The translations under genes and the position numbers were made by a program. The notes under the pieces are model-generated. The model did not search any database, was not told where the DNA came from, and saw only the letters and a list, made by a program, of their open reading frames with translations. A stretch of DNA of 64,000 nt from Alphaproteobacteria bacterium (lineage in GTDB: Bacteria > Pseudomonadota > Alphaproteobacteria > Reyranellales > Reyranellaceae), in contig VGCH01000015.1 in assembly GCA_016870115.1 (NCBI GenBank), positions 1-64,000 on the forward strand, read 5' to 3'. Numbering within the stretch: position 1 is the stretch's first letter; the number at the start of each line of letters is the position of its first letter. Below are positions 1 to 7,808 of this stretch, in pieces.

Positions 1-80
1 CCACGGCCAGTGCCTCATCCACCACGAGGATGTCCGCGTCGACGCGGACATCCTCGTGGTGGATGAGGCACTGGCCGTGG
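1..80. repeat. Perfect 80-bp palindrome at the window edge
   Basis: Bases 1-40 are the exact reverse complement of bases 41-80, with the centre at a GTCGAC. The right arm encodes the Walker B region of an ABC ATPase. The left arm does not read as the signature-motif region expected upstream of it. The simplest explanation is an inverted-duplication (hairpin) artefact at a contig end rather than a biological repeat. Confidence 0.95.
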
Positions 81-319
81 GTGATGCGGCATTCCAGAAA
101 CGGTGCCTCGACTGGATCGATGAGTTTCGCAAGCGCGGTACCTTGCTCTTCGTCTCGCACTCCATCGCCGAGGTGCGTCGGCTTTGCACCAAGGCGATCT
201 GGATTGAAGAAGGTCACGTCCGCCAGGAGGGCGACACCTACGAAGTGACCGCCGCATACGCGCGGGCGATCGAGCAAGAGCAGGACGACGCCCAGCGGTT
301 CTCGCCGCAGGCAGCCTGA
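41..319 (+). CDS. ABC transporter ATP-binding protein, Wzt-like, C-terminal fragment
   Basis: This is the 3' end of a nucleotide-binding subunit of a polysaccharide-type ABC exporter. The visible part begins at Walker B (DADILVVDEALAVGD) and continues through AAFQKRCLDWI and the switch histidine in FVSHS to a TGA stop at 317-319. The extended ALAVGD-AFQ-C motif is typical of the Wzt/TagH/KpsT group that powers export of lipid-linked glycans. Walker A and the signature motif are missing because the sequence starts inside the gene, and bases 1-40 are an inverted copy of 41-80. The next gene, a glycosyltransferase, starts 7 bases downstream, which fits a role in a surface-glycan operon. The partner permease (Wzm-like) would lie upstream and is not visible. 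Confidence 0.82.
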   Translation, partial: DADILVVDEALAVGDAAFQKRCLDWIDEFRKRGTLLFVSHSIAEVRRLCTKAIWIEEGHVRQEGDTYEVTAAYARAIEQEQDDAQRFSPQAA

Positions 320-326
320 CGGGCTC

Positions 327-1490
327 ATGCCGACCGAGGCGCTGGGTTGGTTCGCCGCAGGCTGGTGCCTCCTCGCGAATTCAATCCATGTGGCCAGCAC
401 GATCCTTGCCCGTGGCGGCGGCGCGCGGCCAACTGGCCCGGGAATCCCGATCTCTCGACTGTCCGTCGTGGCGCCGATGCGCGGGGAAGGGGATGCGTCG
501 CCCGAGTACCTCGACGCGCTGGCGGGCCTGCAGCGCGAGGGCGCGGAAGTCCTGATCTGCGTCGCCGACGCGAGCGATGGGGCCGCCGAGGTGGTGCGCC
601 GCCACTGGCTGGACGCCGGCCAGGGCCACCCGCCGCTCCTGATCGGGGCACTCGAGACGTTCAATCCGAAGATGAACAACGCCGCGAAAGGCTTCGACAT
701 GGCGCGCGGAGACGTCGTGGCGCTGTGTGATGCCGGCGTTCTCCTCGACGGGGAGACTGTTGCGGGCGCGATGGGCGCGCTTTCCGGCCGCGTTGGCCTA
801 GTCCTCGCGCTGAAATGGGCCGAGGCGGGGGAGGGCGCGGCGGCGGCACTTGAGGCCGCCTGGATCGACGGCCACCAGGCCCGCTTCCTCCTCGCCGCGG
901 ATCGTCTCGGGATCCCGGTTGCGTCGGGGGGGGTCACATTCATCGACCGGGCCACGCTCAACAGGGTCGGTGGCTGGCGCGGCTTCTTCGGATACATCGC
1001 GGACGACTACGCGATCGCGCGATCCGTGCGTCGCACGGGCCTGGGTACGCGCTTGTCGGCGTCGATGCCCCGTGTCCGCCTGGGTCGACGCTCATGGGCT
1101 GCGGTGTGGGATCGTCAGGTTCGCTGGGCCCGCACCCGCCTGCGCTTACCGGTGTGGCCACTGGTCATCTGGGAGCCAGCCGTGGGACTCGCATCGGCTG
1201 TGGCCGTCGGCCTAGCGGCCTTGTGCATACTGATCCCGGACGCCGGTTCGACAGAGGTCGCTGCCTATCTCGGGATGCAGATCGCGCTCTGGATGGCCGC
1301 CGAGTTCGCCTTTCTGACTGGGCACGACGCACGCGCCGGGTGGCGGGCGATCCTGGCGGGGCTCGCCCGCGAGTTGCTGACGTGGCCACTTCTGGCCACC
1401 GCGCTGCTCGGCCGCGACTTGGTGTGGCGGGGAAGCGACCTCGGGGGAGATTGGCGCCGGGGCGCCGCGCGAGATGGTGAACCGACGTGA
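327..1490 (+). CDS. Glycosyltransferase, ceramide glucosyltransferase-like (GT21/GT2 type)
   Basis: A 387-residue membrane glycosyltransferase that probably transfers a sugar to a lipid acceptor on the cytoplasmic face. An N-terminal hydrophobic segment (about residues 5-28) precedes a GT-A domain with NPKMNN, the acidic DAG motif (about 130), the DDY motif (about 225) and RQVRWARTR near 255. The last is the Q/RxxRW signature of ceramide glucosyltransferases and processive GT2 enzymes. Two or three further membrane segments follow (about 275-360). It starts 7 bases after the ABC ATPase and overlaps the STAS gene by 4 bases, so it is probably co-transcribed with both. A hopanoid glycosyltransferase of the HpnI type is an alternative. 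The substrate cannot be read from the sequence. Confidence 0.8.
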   Translation: MPTEALGWFAAGWCLLANSIHVASTILARGGGARPTGPGIPISRLSVVAPMRGEGDASPEYLDALAGLQREGAEVLICVADASDGAAEVVRRHWLDAGQGHPPLLIGALETFNPKMNNAAKGFDMARGDVVALCDAGVLLDGETVAGAMGALSGRVGLVLALKWAEAGEGAAAALEAAWIDGHQARFLLAADRLGIPVASGGVTFIDRATLNRVGGWRGFFGYIADDYAIARSVRRTGLGTRLSASMPRVRLGRRSWAAVWDRQVRWARTRLRLPVWPLVIWEPAVGLASAVAVGLAALCILIPDAGSTEVAAYLGMQIALWMAAEFAFLTGHDARAGWRAILAGLARELLTWPLLATALLGRDLVWRGSDLGGDWRRGAARDGEPT

Positions 1491-1819
1491 CCGAAGTCGT
1501 CGAACTGCGTCTACCGGAGCGGCTCGACTCGCGGTCGGCGCCGGAGTTCGAGCGCTCCGCGTTGGCGCTGGTCGTCGCGGGCGCGAAGCTGCTCGTTCGG
1601 GCTGACGATGTCGTCTACATGAGCGCGGCGGGCATTCGCACTCTGGTTCGCCTCTCCCGAGGTGCCATCGCGCGCGGCGCGAGCATGGCCATGACGGGCT
1701 TTGGCAAGGCGGCATCGGATTGCCTCGATGCCAGCGGGTTTGCCGGTGTTCTTCCGATCTTCGAGTCGCTTGACGAGGCCCGCCATGCGGCCGTGTCGGG
1801 TCGGGCCCGCCCGAGCTGA
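1487..1819 (+). CDS. STAS-domain protein (anti-sigma factor antagonist-like)
   Basis: A 110-residue single STAS domain. In this family STAS proteins act as partner-switching antagonists that are controlled by serine phosphorylation, or as lipid/transport accessory modules. The stretch VVYMSAAGIRTLVRL holds the serine at the usual phosphorylation position, followed by the AAGIR helix start. The GTG start overlaps the preceding glycosyltransferase stop by 4 bases, indicating translational coupling. No kinase or phosphatase partner gene lies nearby, so the input is unknown. Because it sits in a glycan operon, control of polysaccharide synthesis or of the transporter is a reasonable guess, but it is only a guess. 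Confidence 0.8.
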   Translation: MTEVVELRLPERLDSRSAPEFERSALALVVAGAKLLVRADDVVYMSAAGIRTLVRLSRGAIARGASMAMTGFGKAASDCLDASGFAGVLPIFESLDEARHAAVSGRARPS

Positions 1820-1831
1820 ACGGCGACGCGC

Positions 1832-3325
1832 CTAGCGAACGGCGTTCGCGGCGACTCCGACGCCGGGGCCGCCGGCAACCCAGGTCTCCGGCAGGCAGCG
1901 ATCGGGGAAGCCCCAATCTTCACCATTGACGACGCAGGTCTCCGGCCGCCTCATGAAGCGGCTCCAGTACCGATTGAGTTCGATGTCGGCCATGAACGGG
2001 ATGCCCCTGCTGCGCAACCGGTCAAACAGCTGATTGGCCGCCTCTGGCGACCAACCCGCCGAATGGTCGATATGGTACATACGATATCTGGAATCGAGCG
2101 CGACTTCCCTGATCCCAACCGCCTGCGCGGCGTAGAGAAACACGGAGTCGAGGTGCCATGAATACATCGGCCATTCGGGATAGCCGCGAAGCCCGAACCA
2201 GTCGTCACGGGACAGAAGCGTGAAGTCGCCGCAGGCCATCGTGTGGGGCGGACGCAACATGGTGCGCCGTCCATTCAGTAGCCGACCGAGCCGGCGGGCA
2301 ATCGAGCGGGGCTGCCAACCGGGGATCCAGATGCGAGATCTCTTCATCCAGACGCGCGATCTCTTGAGGTTCGGAGCAGAGACAACCAACTGCGCAAGCC
2401 TCGCGGCAGCGACGAGCTTCGCTACCGCCGGCAGTTGCGTTCGCGAAACCCGCCGCATCGACCTCCAGAAAAGTCGCCACTTGCGTTGGTATCGCGCCAC
2501 CTGGCTTGTGGCGATCTTCGCCCTCCGAGCGAGCGTCACCCGGGGCTTGGTCTTCTTCTTCTTCTTGCCGTCGCCGGCCAATCCACCGGCAGCGGTCTTG
2601 GCCGCGATGCCGAGAAGCGCCGCCGCAAGGCGCTGCAACGTGGTAACCTTGGACCGATTGAATGGCATGGCGCGACGCTCGTGGTAGGCACCGTTCCTCG
2701 TTAAACCAAGTGCGTACCTGATGGCGCTCCACTGAAGGGCGCGCGTTTGTCGAGGCGCCAAGATGGTCTCGGTTGCCGTGTCGAAGATGCCGTTGCGAGT
2801 TTGGGAATAAAAGAACCGGGCACGACAATCCGCTAGCGTCACTGCGAAATCGGTGCTTCGAGCGACATCGGCCGGCACATCGAACCGGTCGACCCGGACC
2901 GACGTGCGAGGACTGAGCGAGTCCCGCAGGTAGCGTACGAGGTTGTCGTCCAGCAGGATGTCGACGTTGGTTGCCAGCACGAACTCGCCACGCGCGCGGC
3001 GGATGCCGACATTCTTGCCGAGCATCTGGAAGAGCGCCAACGCCTCGGAGTGTGGCAGGCTGCTGTGAACGTCGGCGGGGACGGTGACGATGCGCGCGGC
3101 GGCTGGCCCGGGGTCCGTGGGCCAGGTCAGCGCTTCAGCGAGGGGAGCACGATCAGGGGGCGGATTCCATTCGACGAGGATCAGCTCGGCGCGCAGCTGA
3201 TGGCGTTTGCATTGCGCGAAGAAGCCGTCGACGAAGAGCTGCATGCGGCCGAGCATGTCGCCGCCGTGATTGTCGTTGCGAGACACCGCGACGACACTGA
3301 GGTGGGGTTCCGCGTCTCTCACCAC
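1832..3325 (-). CDS. Putative glycosyltransferase (GT-A-like), function unknown
   Basis: A 497-residue protein. The N-terminal half looks like a GT-A fold: LSVVAVSRNDNHGG at residues 9-22, an acidic VEWNPP segment near 50, then GEFVLATNVDILL near 115-125, where NVD sits at the usual DxD position. The C-terminal third resembles galactosyltransferase-like ends (GDFTLLSRDDWFGLRGYPE, then YRMYHIDHSAGW). Between them lies a long, very basic linker (about 215-320) that includes a run of five lysines in GDGKKKKKTKPR. No signal peptide or clear membrane span is seen. It is transcribed towards the STAS gene and away from the export operon. The sugar, acceptor and operon partners are unknown; the family assignment rests on motifs only. 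Confidence 0.6.
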   Translation of the reverse strand: MVRDAEPHLSVVAVSRNDNHGGDMLGRMQLFVDGFFAQCKRHQLRAELILVEWNPPPDRAPLAEALTWPTDPGPAAARIVTVPADVHSSLPHSEALALFQMLGKNVGIRRARGEFVLATNVDILLDDNLVRYLRDSLSPRTSVRVDRFDVPADVARSTDFAVTLADCRARFFYSQTRNGIFDTATETILAPRQTRALQWSAIRYALGLTRNGAYHERRAMPFNRSKVTTLQRLAAALLGIAAKTAAGGLAGDGKKKKKTKPRVTLARRAKIATSQVARYQRKWRLFWRSMRRVSRTQLPAVAKLVAAARLAQLVVSAPNLKRSRVWMKRSRIWIPGWQPRSIARRLGRLLNGRRTMLRPPHTMACGDFTLLSRDDWFGLRGYPEWPMYSWHLDSVFLYAAQAVGIREVALDSRYRMYHIDHSAGWSPEAANQLFDRLRSRGIPFMADIELNRYWSRFMRRPETCVVNGEDWGFPDRCLPETWVAGGPGVGVAANAVR

Positions 3326-3641
3326 GCCTCAGCGGGTCGCTGCGGCAGGCCCGTAGGCTCCATCCCGCCGATCCCCCATCTCTCGTCAGCCGATCCCGCT
3401 CGCGCGCCTCGGTCTCTGGAACTGCAATACACTTGATCGGCTCAGGCAGTGCGGCTGGTGTCTCAGGCAGAAAGCCCCGGATCGGATGGTACTATACTGG
3501 GGGGCTCCGGCCTGCAACCATCTCGGGTCGTGCAGCTTGCGCACACGTTGTAACACGCGGTAATAACCTGAGATCGGGTGTTGGGCGCAGCTACTGCATC
3601 CCTGACGGCCTTTTCCCACTATTCGTAGTAGTTTCCTGGCG
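3326..3641. other. 316-bp divergent intergenic region, probable promoter area
   Basis: This gap separates two divergent genes and holds no convincing coding sequence. It contains two exact copies of CTCAGGCAG (3441-3449 and 3462-3470) spaced 21 bases apart, which is two helical turns. A TATACT hexamer at 3493-3498 could be a -10 element for the export operon, but I see no good -35 partner. No strong Shine-Dalgarno precedes the ATG at 3642. Confidence 0.4.
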
Positions 3642-4760
3642 ATGTCGAAGCGGCTCTCACTGACGACGCGCATCCGAACCGTACTGGCTGCGGCCGGTCT
3701 GGCCGGTGTGGTCGCGGGTTGCGGTGCGGTGCCCGGCGATGGCCCTATTGTTGTGGGGTTTGCGTCGAACGATCCCAGGCTCCCGTTCGACCTGATCGAC
3801 CTGCGGCCGGATACGGTCAGCCCGTATCGGGCAGCCACGATCGTCGATCGCCCGTCGGCGGTGCGCCGAAACTTCCCCTCAGGGGGATACCCCGTCGCTC
3901 CAGGAGATATACTCAAGGTCCGTGTCTTTGAGGCATACGAAGGCAACGTGTTCCCGGTGATATCGCGAGCCGGCAGCGATCTGGGCAATCAGCGCGTGCT
4001 GGATAACGGCACGATCACTGTTCCCTATGTCGGCGTTGTTCAGGTTGCCGGGCTGTCCCTTGAGGCCATCGAGGCACGCATCCTTGAACTCGCCAAGAAG
4101 CGCGCCCAGGATCCGCAGGTGGTGGTAGAGCGGGCCGCGGACCGTACGCACACGTTTACGGTCTCAGGCGACGTGAAGGCGGCGGGTCGGTTCTCGCTTC
4201 TTCAGGACGCTCGGTCGGTGCTCGACGCCATCGCCCTGGCCGGCGGCACCCAAGGTGCCGCGCACGAGAAGGAGGTCGTGTTGCGGCGCAACGGCGAGGT
4301 GGCCGCTCGCGTCCACCTGATCGATCTGCTTGCGGGTTCCGACATCGCCGTCCAGCGCGGCGACGATATCGTCGTGCGCAATAACCCTCTGCAGTTCACG
4401 GTGCTTGGCGCGGTCGCCAAGGCCGGCAACATCCCCATCGACAGGCCAGCGCTGAACCTCATGGAAGCGCTCGCGTCCGCCGGAGGTCTCGTCGATGAAC
4501 GTGCGAACCGGACGGGTGTTTTCGTCTTTCGCCAGGGCGAGGCCGCCGTCAATCCCTCCGCAAGGCCGAAGGTGTTCCAGCTTGACCTGCTGCAGCCGGT
4601 CTCGGTTTTTGTCGCGCAGCAATTCGGCGTCCTGCCATCGGATGTGATTTACGTGACCAATGCGCCTCTCCACGAGTACAACAAGGTGATTGCCGCACTG
4701 TACCGCTCGCTCGCGGTGTTCTCCGTCTCGCGGGGTGCCGCCGTCTCGAGCACGTTCTGA
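3642..4760 (+). CDS. Polysaccharide export outer-membrane lipoprotein, Wza/KpsD-like (Poly_export + SLBB)
   Basis: A 372-residue exported lipoprotein predicted to form the outer-membrane/periplasmic channel for a surface polysaccharide. The N-terminus is basic then hydrophobic and ends in the lipobox VVAGC, with Cys27 as the lipidated residue. A Poly_export domain follows (about 85-165; YPVAPGDILKVRVFE, then GTITVPYVGVVQVAG). Two SLBB-type domains come next (about 170-250, VSGDVKAAGRF; about 255-335, VLGAVAKAGNIPIDRP). Wza relatives of 350-380 residues are usual. It is the first gene of a plus-strand run with a DevBCA-type exporter and two GT2 synthases. The usual Wzc/BY-kinase partner is absent. 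The start is chosen because it gives a complete lipoprotein signal. Confidence 0.88.
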   Translation: MSKRLSLTTRIRTVLAAAGLAGVVAGCGAVPGDGPIVVGFASNDPRLPFDLIDLRPDTVSPYRAATIVDRPSAVRRNFPSGGYPVAPGDILKVRVFEAYEGNVFPVISRAGSDLGNQRVLDNGTITVPYVGVVQVAGLSLEAIEARILELAKKRAQDPQVVVERAADRTHTFTVSGDVKAAGRFSLLQDARSVLDAIALAGGTQGAAHEKEVVLRRNGEVAARVHLIDLLAGSDIAVQRGDDIVVRNNPLQFTVLGAVAKAGNIPIDRPALNLMEALASAGGLVDERANRTGVFVFRQGEAAVNPSARPKVFQLDLLQPVSVFVAQQFGVLPSDVIYVTNAPLHEYNKVIAALYRSLAVFSVSRGAAVSSTF

Positions 4761-4795
4761 GCGAATGGGTTCGCAAGGCAAGGTATGCTGAAGGC

Positions 4796-5794
4796 ATGAC
4801 GGAACCTCGGTCCATATGGCTGAAGTCGGTCGGCGGTCTCGCTTTCTCCGCGCTGGCGGTGATCGCGGTCTGGTGGGGTGTCGGCTGGCCCGGTGTCGAA
4901 GCGCAGGTCGCGGCGAAGCCCGCCGCGCCGCTGACCTCGCGCGGCTTCACCGACGCGCCGACCGGCACCGCGCTGCTGGCAGGCGACTCGGCCGGCGGCA
5001 TGGCGCTCAAGGAGTTGCGCGTGGAAGAAGGCCAGCGTGTGAAACGGGGCGATATCGTGGCCGTCCTGTCGGGGTTCGACCGCTTTGACGCGCTGGTCAA
5101 GAGCGCCAATGCCGAGCGCGCCAACGCCGCCGCGCGCCTCGCGTCGATCAACGGTGATATGCGCTCCGCCGAAGTCGCCGCCCAGGAGATCCGCGTTCGC
5201 TCCTCGGCATCGCAGCTGCGCCTCACCACCCTCGAGGTCGCCCGCAGCAGCAAGGCTCCGGATGCGCGTCAACTCGAGATCGACCTGGCTCAGCTCACTC
5301 TCGATCGCGAGCAGGCGATCCTTCGCCAGATGTTGGCCGCGCAAGAGGATGACCGCACGAGGGCGCAGTTCGAACTTGCGGCGGCGGAGGCGAAGGTCGA
5401 ACACGCGCGCGCGGCCCTGGAGACGGCCCTCGTGCGCTCGCCCGTCGACGGCGTGGTCGTCGTGGTCTACGCCCGGTCCGGCGAGCGCGTGCCTACCAGC
5501 GGCATTCTCAAGGTGATCGACCTCTCGCGTATGCGCGTCTTGGCCGAAGTCGACGAGGTCCATCTCGACCGCCTCCGGCTCGGCGGCCGCGTCGACATCG
5601 CGTTCCGCGGAAGCTCAAGGGTTCACGGTGGGCAAATCGTGCGTATCGTGCCGGCGGTCAACCGCATGCGTCGGGCGGATCCCGAAGGTGCGTCCTCGAG
5701 CGACGCCCGTGTCGTGCAGATCGAACTCGCGGTGGACGACGTCTCGGCGATTCCCCAGATCGTGGGGCGCGAGGCGCGGGTCACCTTCAATTGA
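4796..5794 (+). CDS. devB: HlyD/DevB-type periplasmic adaptor subunit
   Basis: A 332-residue membrane-fusion (adaptor) protein of a tripartite exporter. A short cytoplasmic N-terminus is followed by one membrane anchor (about 10-30). Then come a first biotinyl-lipoyl half (LRVEEGQRVKRGDIVAVLSG, about 78-98), a long alpha-helical hairpin rich in Ala, Arg and Glu (about 100-210), the second lipoyl half (VRSPVDGVVV) and a beta-barrel domain. It is followed at once, with a 4-base overlap, by a DevC-like permease and then a DevA-like ATPase. DevBCA of heterocystous cyanobacteria exports glycolipids through a TolC-like channel. No TolC is encoded here. The upstream Wza-like lipoprotein is the only outer-membrane component nearby. 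Confidence 0.82.
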   Translation: MTEPRSIWLKSVGGLAFSALAVIAVWWGVGWPGVEAQVAAKPAAPLTSRGFTDAPTGTALLAGDSAGGMALKELRVEEGQRVKRGDIVAVLSGFDRFDALVKSANAERANAAARLASINGDMRSAEVAAQEIRVRSSASQLRLTTLEVARSSKAPDARQLEIDLAQLTLDREQAILRQMLAAQEDDRTRAQFELAAAEAKVEHARAALETALVRSPVDGVVVVVYARSGERVPTSGILKVIDLSRMRVLAEVDEVHLDRLRLGGRVDIAFRGSSRVHGGQIVRIVPAVNRMRRADPEGASSSDARVVQIELAVDDVSAIPQIVGREARVTFN

Positions 5795-7077
5795 CCGCCG
5801 CGTCCCCGGCCCAGAGCCGGTCCGGCCTTCTGAAGTGGATGCGCTGGCCCGGCGGGGGGAAGAGGCGCCCGCCCTTCGCCGGTTTGAGCGAGGCTTCGGT
5901 GATCGCCTCGCGGATGCCGCTGGGTCGCCAGCAGCTCGGGCGCCAGCGCACGAGCACCCTGCTCGCACTTGCCGGGGTCACCGCCAGCCTTGTGGTGATT
6001 TTCGCCCAGCTCGGAATCGAGCGCGCCGTGTACGATTCGTCTGTTCGCATCCATCGGGCGGTCGTTTCGCCGCTCGTGCTGGTGCCGCCAGGCTTCAAGT
6101 CCATGCAATTGCACGCCGAGGTTCAGACATCGGCGTCGGACATCGTGTCGGCACACCCCGAGGTCGCGGTCGCGACACCGCTCACGTTCGGGATCATGTC
6201 GCTTACGCACGCCGGCATGGCCGCATCGCGCCGCATCGCCTGGTACGCCATCGACGTTGAGCGTCCGGCGATCGCTGTGCCCGGGCTTGCCGATTCGCTG
6301 CACAAGTTGCGGGTGCCACGCACGCTGCTGTTCGACGCGCTTTCCCGGCCGGTTTACGGCGATCTCCTGCAACGAATGTCGACTGCCGATGAGGTGCTGC
6401 TGCTGGGGCCGCCGGACGCGCGAATGCTGCTGCGCGAGATGTTCGCCGTGGGTGCCATGCGGATCGGCCCCAACGTCCTGAATGACGGCAATGTGCTGAT
6501 GTCCGACCACTCCATGGTCGAGCTTTTTGGCTCCTGGTACGCCGACCGACCGGCACTGGTCGGACTGGGTGTCCGGCCCGGCGTCGATCTCGGGCGTCTG
6601 GCGGATGAACTCAACAAGGCGCTCGCCGGGCGGGGTGAAGTCATCACCCGCGCGGAGCTCGAGCGTCGTGAGCGCGCCTACTGGTCGCGCGAAACACCCG
6701 TCGGGTACATCACCGACATGGGCTTCATTCTGGGTCTTATGATCGGAATGGTGTTCATCTACTACGCCCAGTACCAGATCATCCGGACCTACCTGCCCGA
6801 GTACGCGATCCTGAAGAGCCTCGGCTACGGTTGGTGGTTCTTCTTCTGCATGGTGGGCCAGATCGGCGCGGCCATCATCACGCCGGCCTTCCTGGTGGCG
6901 CTGGCGCTCGGTCGCGGGGTGTACGCGGCGGCCGAGAGCGCGATGCACCTGGGCCTGTCCATGGGGTTGCGTGAGATGGGCGTCGCGCTGACGGCCGCTC
7001 TGATAATGACCGCGGTCTCCAGCGCTTTTGCGATCCGCAGGCTGTGGCGAGTCGATCCGATCATGTTGTTCGAATGA
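5791..7077 (+). CDS. devC: DevC-like ABC transporter permease (FtsX/MacB fold)
   Basis: A 428-residue permease with the FtsX/MacB-type layout: a cytoplasmic N-terminus, one membrane helix at about 48-70 (LLALAGVTASLVVIFAQLG), a large periplasmic domain (about 75-305) and three C-terminal helices (about 308-335, 345-375 and 395-415). The DevC subfamily is marked by ERRERAYWSRETPVGYI near 290 and by LPEYAILKSLGYG near 337. It overlaps the adaptor gene by 4 bases at its start and the ATPase gene by 4 bases at its end, so the three subunits are made as one coupled unit. It probably exports a lipid-like or glycolipid substrate. The substrate itself is inference from the family and the glycan neighbours. 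Confidence 0.85.
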   Translation: MTAASPAQSRSGLLKWMRWPGGGKRRPPFAGLSEASVIASRMPLGRQQLGRQRTSTLLALAGVTASLVVIFAQLGIERAVYDSSVRIHRAVVSPLVLVPPGFKSMQLHAEVQTSASDIVSAHPEVAVATPLTFGIMSLTHAGMAASRRIAWYAIDVERPAIAVPGLADSLHKLRVPRTLLFDALSRPVYGDLLQRMSTADEVLLLGPPDARMLLREMFAVGAMRIGPNVLNDGNVLMSDHSMVELFGSWYADRPALVGLGVRPGVDLGRLADELNKALAGRGEVITRAELERRERAYWSRETPVGYITDMGFILGLMIGMVFIYYAQYQIIRTYLPEYAILKSLGYGWWFFFCMVGQIGAAIITPAFLVALALGRGVYAAAESAMHLGLSMGLREMGVALTAALIMTAVSSAFAIRRLWRVDPIMLFE

Positions 7078-7793
7078 CTTCGCCCGCCGCTGAGACTTTC
7101 GGTCCGCCCGTCGTCGAGGCCGCCGCCGTGTACCACCATTACGGCGCGGGCGCGCAGCGGGTAGACGTTCTGTTCGACATCAATCTTGAGGTGCGCGAAG
7201 GGGAGATCCTGATCGTCACCGGGCCATCGGGATCCGGCAAGACCACCCTCCTCACCATTCTCGGGACGATGAGACGGCCCTCGGCTGGACGGGTGCGGCT
7301 GTTGGGGCAGGATTTGGGCGAGGCGGATCCGCGTGACCTCGACGATCTGCGCAATCGCATCCGGTTCCTGTTCCAGAAGCGCAATCTGCTCTCGTCATTG
7401 ACCGCCGTGCAGAATGTCATGGCCGGGGTGGCGACCACGCCGCTTTCGCACCCGGACTGGGACGAGGAGCGCGCGCGCCATCTGCTGGGCCTGCTTGGCC
7501 TAGCCGACAAGGCCAATGCCTGGCCCGATGAGTTGTCGGGCGGCCAGCAGCAGCGCGTGGCGATCGCACGCGTCATGATCGGCCTGCCGGATCTGATCAT
7601 CGCCGACGAGCCCACGTCGGCGCTCGACCGCGTCTCCGGACGCGTCGTCGTCGATCAGCTGAAAGACCTGGCGAGCAAGGCCAAGTGCGCCGTCGTCCTT
7701 TCGACCCATGATGAACGCATTTTCGATGTGGCGACCCGGCGTGTGCACATCGAAGATGGACGGTGCTTCGACGTGCCGATCCATCACCACTGA
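7074..7793 (+). CDS. devA: DevA-like ABC transporter ATP-binding protein
   Basis: A 239-residue ATPase of the MacB/LolD/DevA class that drives the DevBC exporter. Walker A is GPSGSGKTT (residues 50-58). The Q-loop lies in RFLFQKRNLL, the signature is LSGGQQQR (about 148) and Walker B is LIIADEPTSALD (about 172). The H-loop histidine is in LSTHDE. The ATG at 7074 is chosen over an in-frame start 30 bases upstream because it overlaps the permease stop as ATGA, the same coupling seen between the other subunits, and because the conserved domain begins soon after it. It ends 15 bases before the first GT2 synthase. Confidence 0.9.
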   Translation: MTSPAAETFGPPVVEAAAVYHHYGAGAQRVDVLFDINLEVREGEILIVTGPSGSGKTTLLTILGTMRRPSAGRVRLLGQDLGEADPRDLDDLRNRIRFLFQKRNLLSSLTAVQNVMAGVATTPLSHPDWDEERARHLLGLLGLADKANAWPDELSGGQQQRVAIARVMIGLPDLIIADEPTSALDRVSGRVVVDQLKDLASKAKCAVVLSTHDERIFDVATRRVHIEDGRCFDVPIHHH

Positions 7794-7808
7794 GCGGCGG
7801 ACTGAGTC

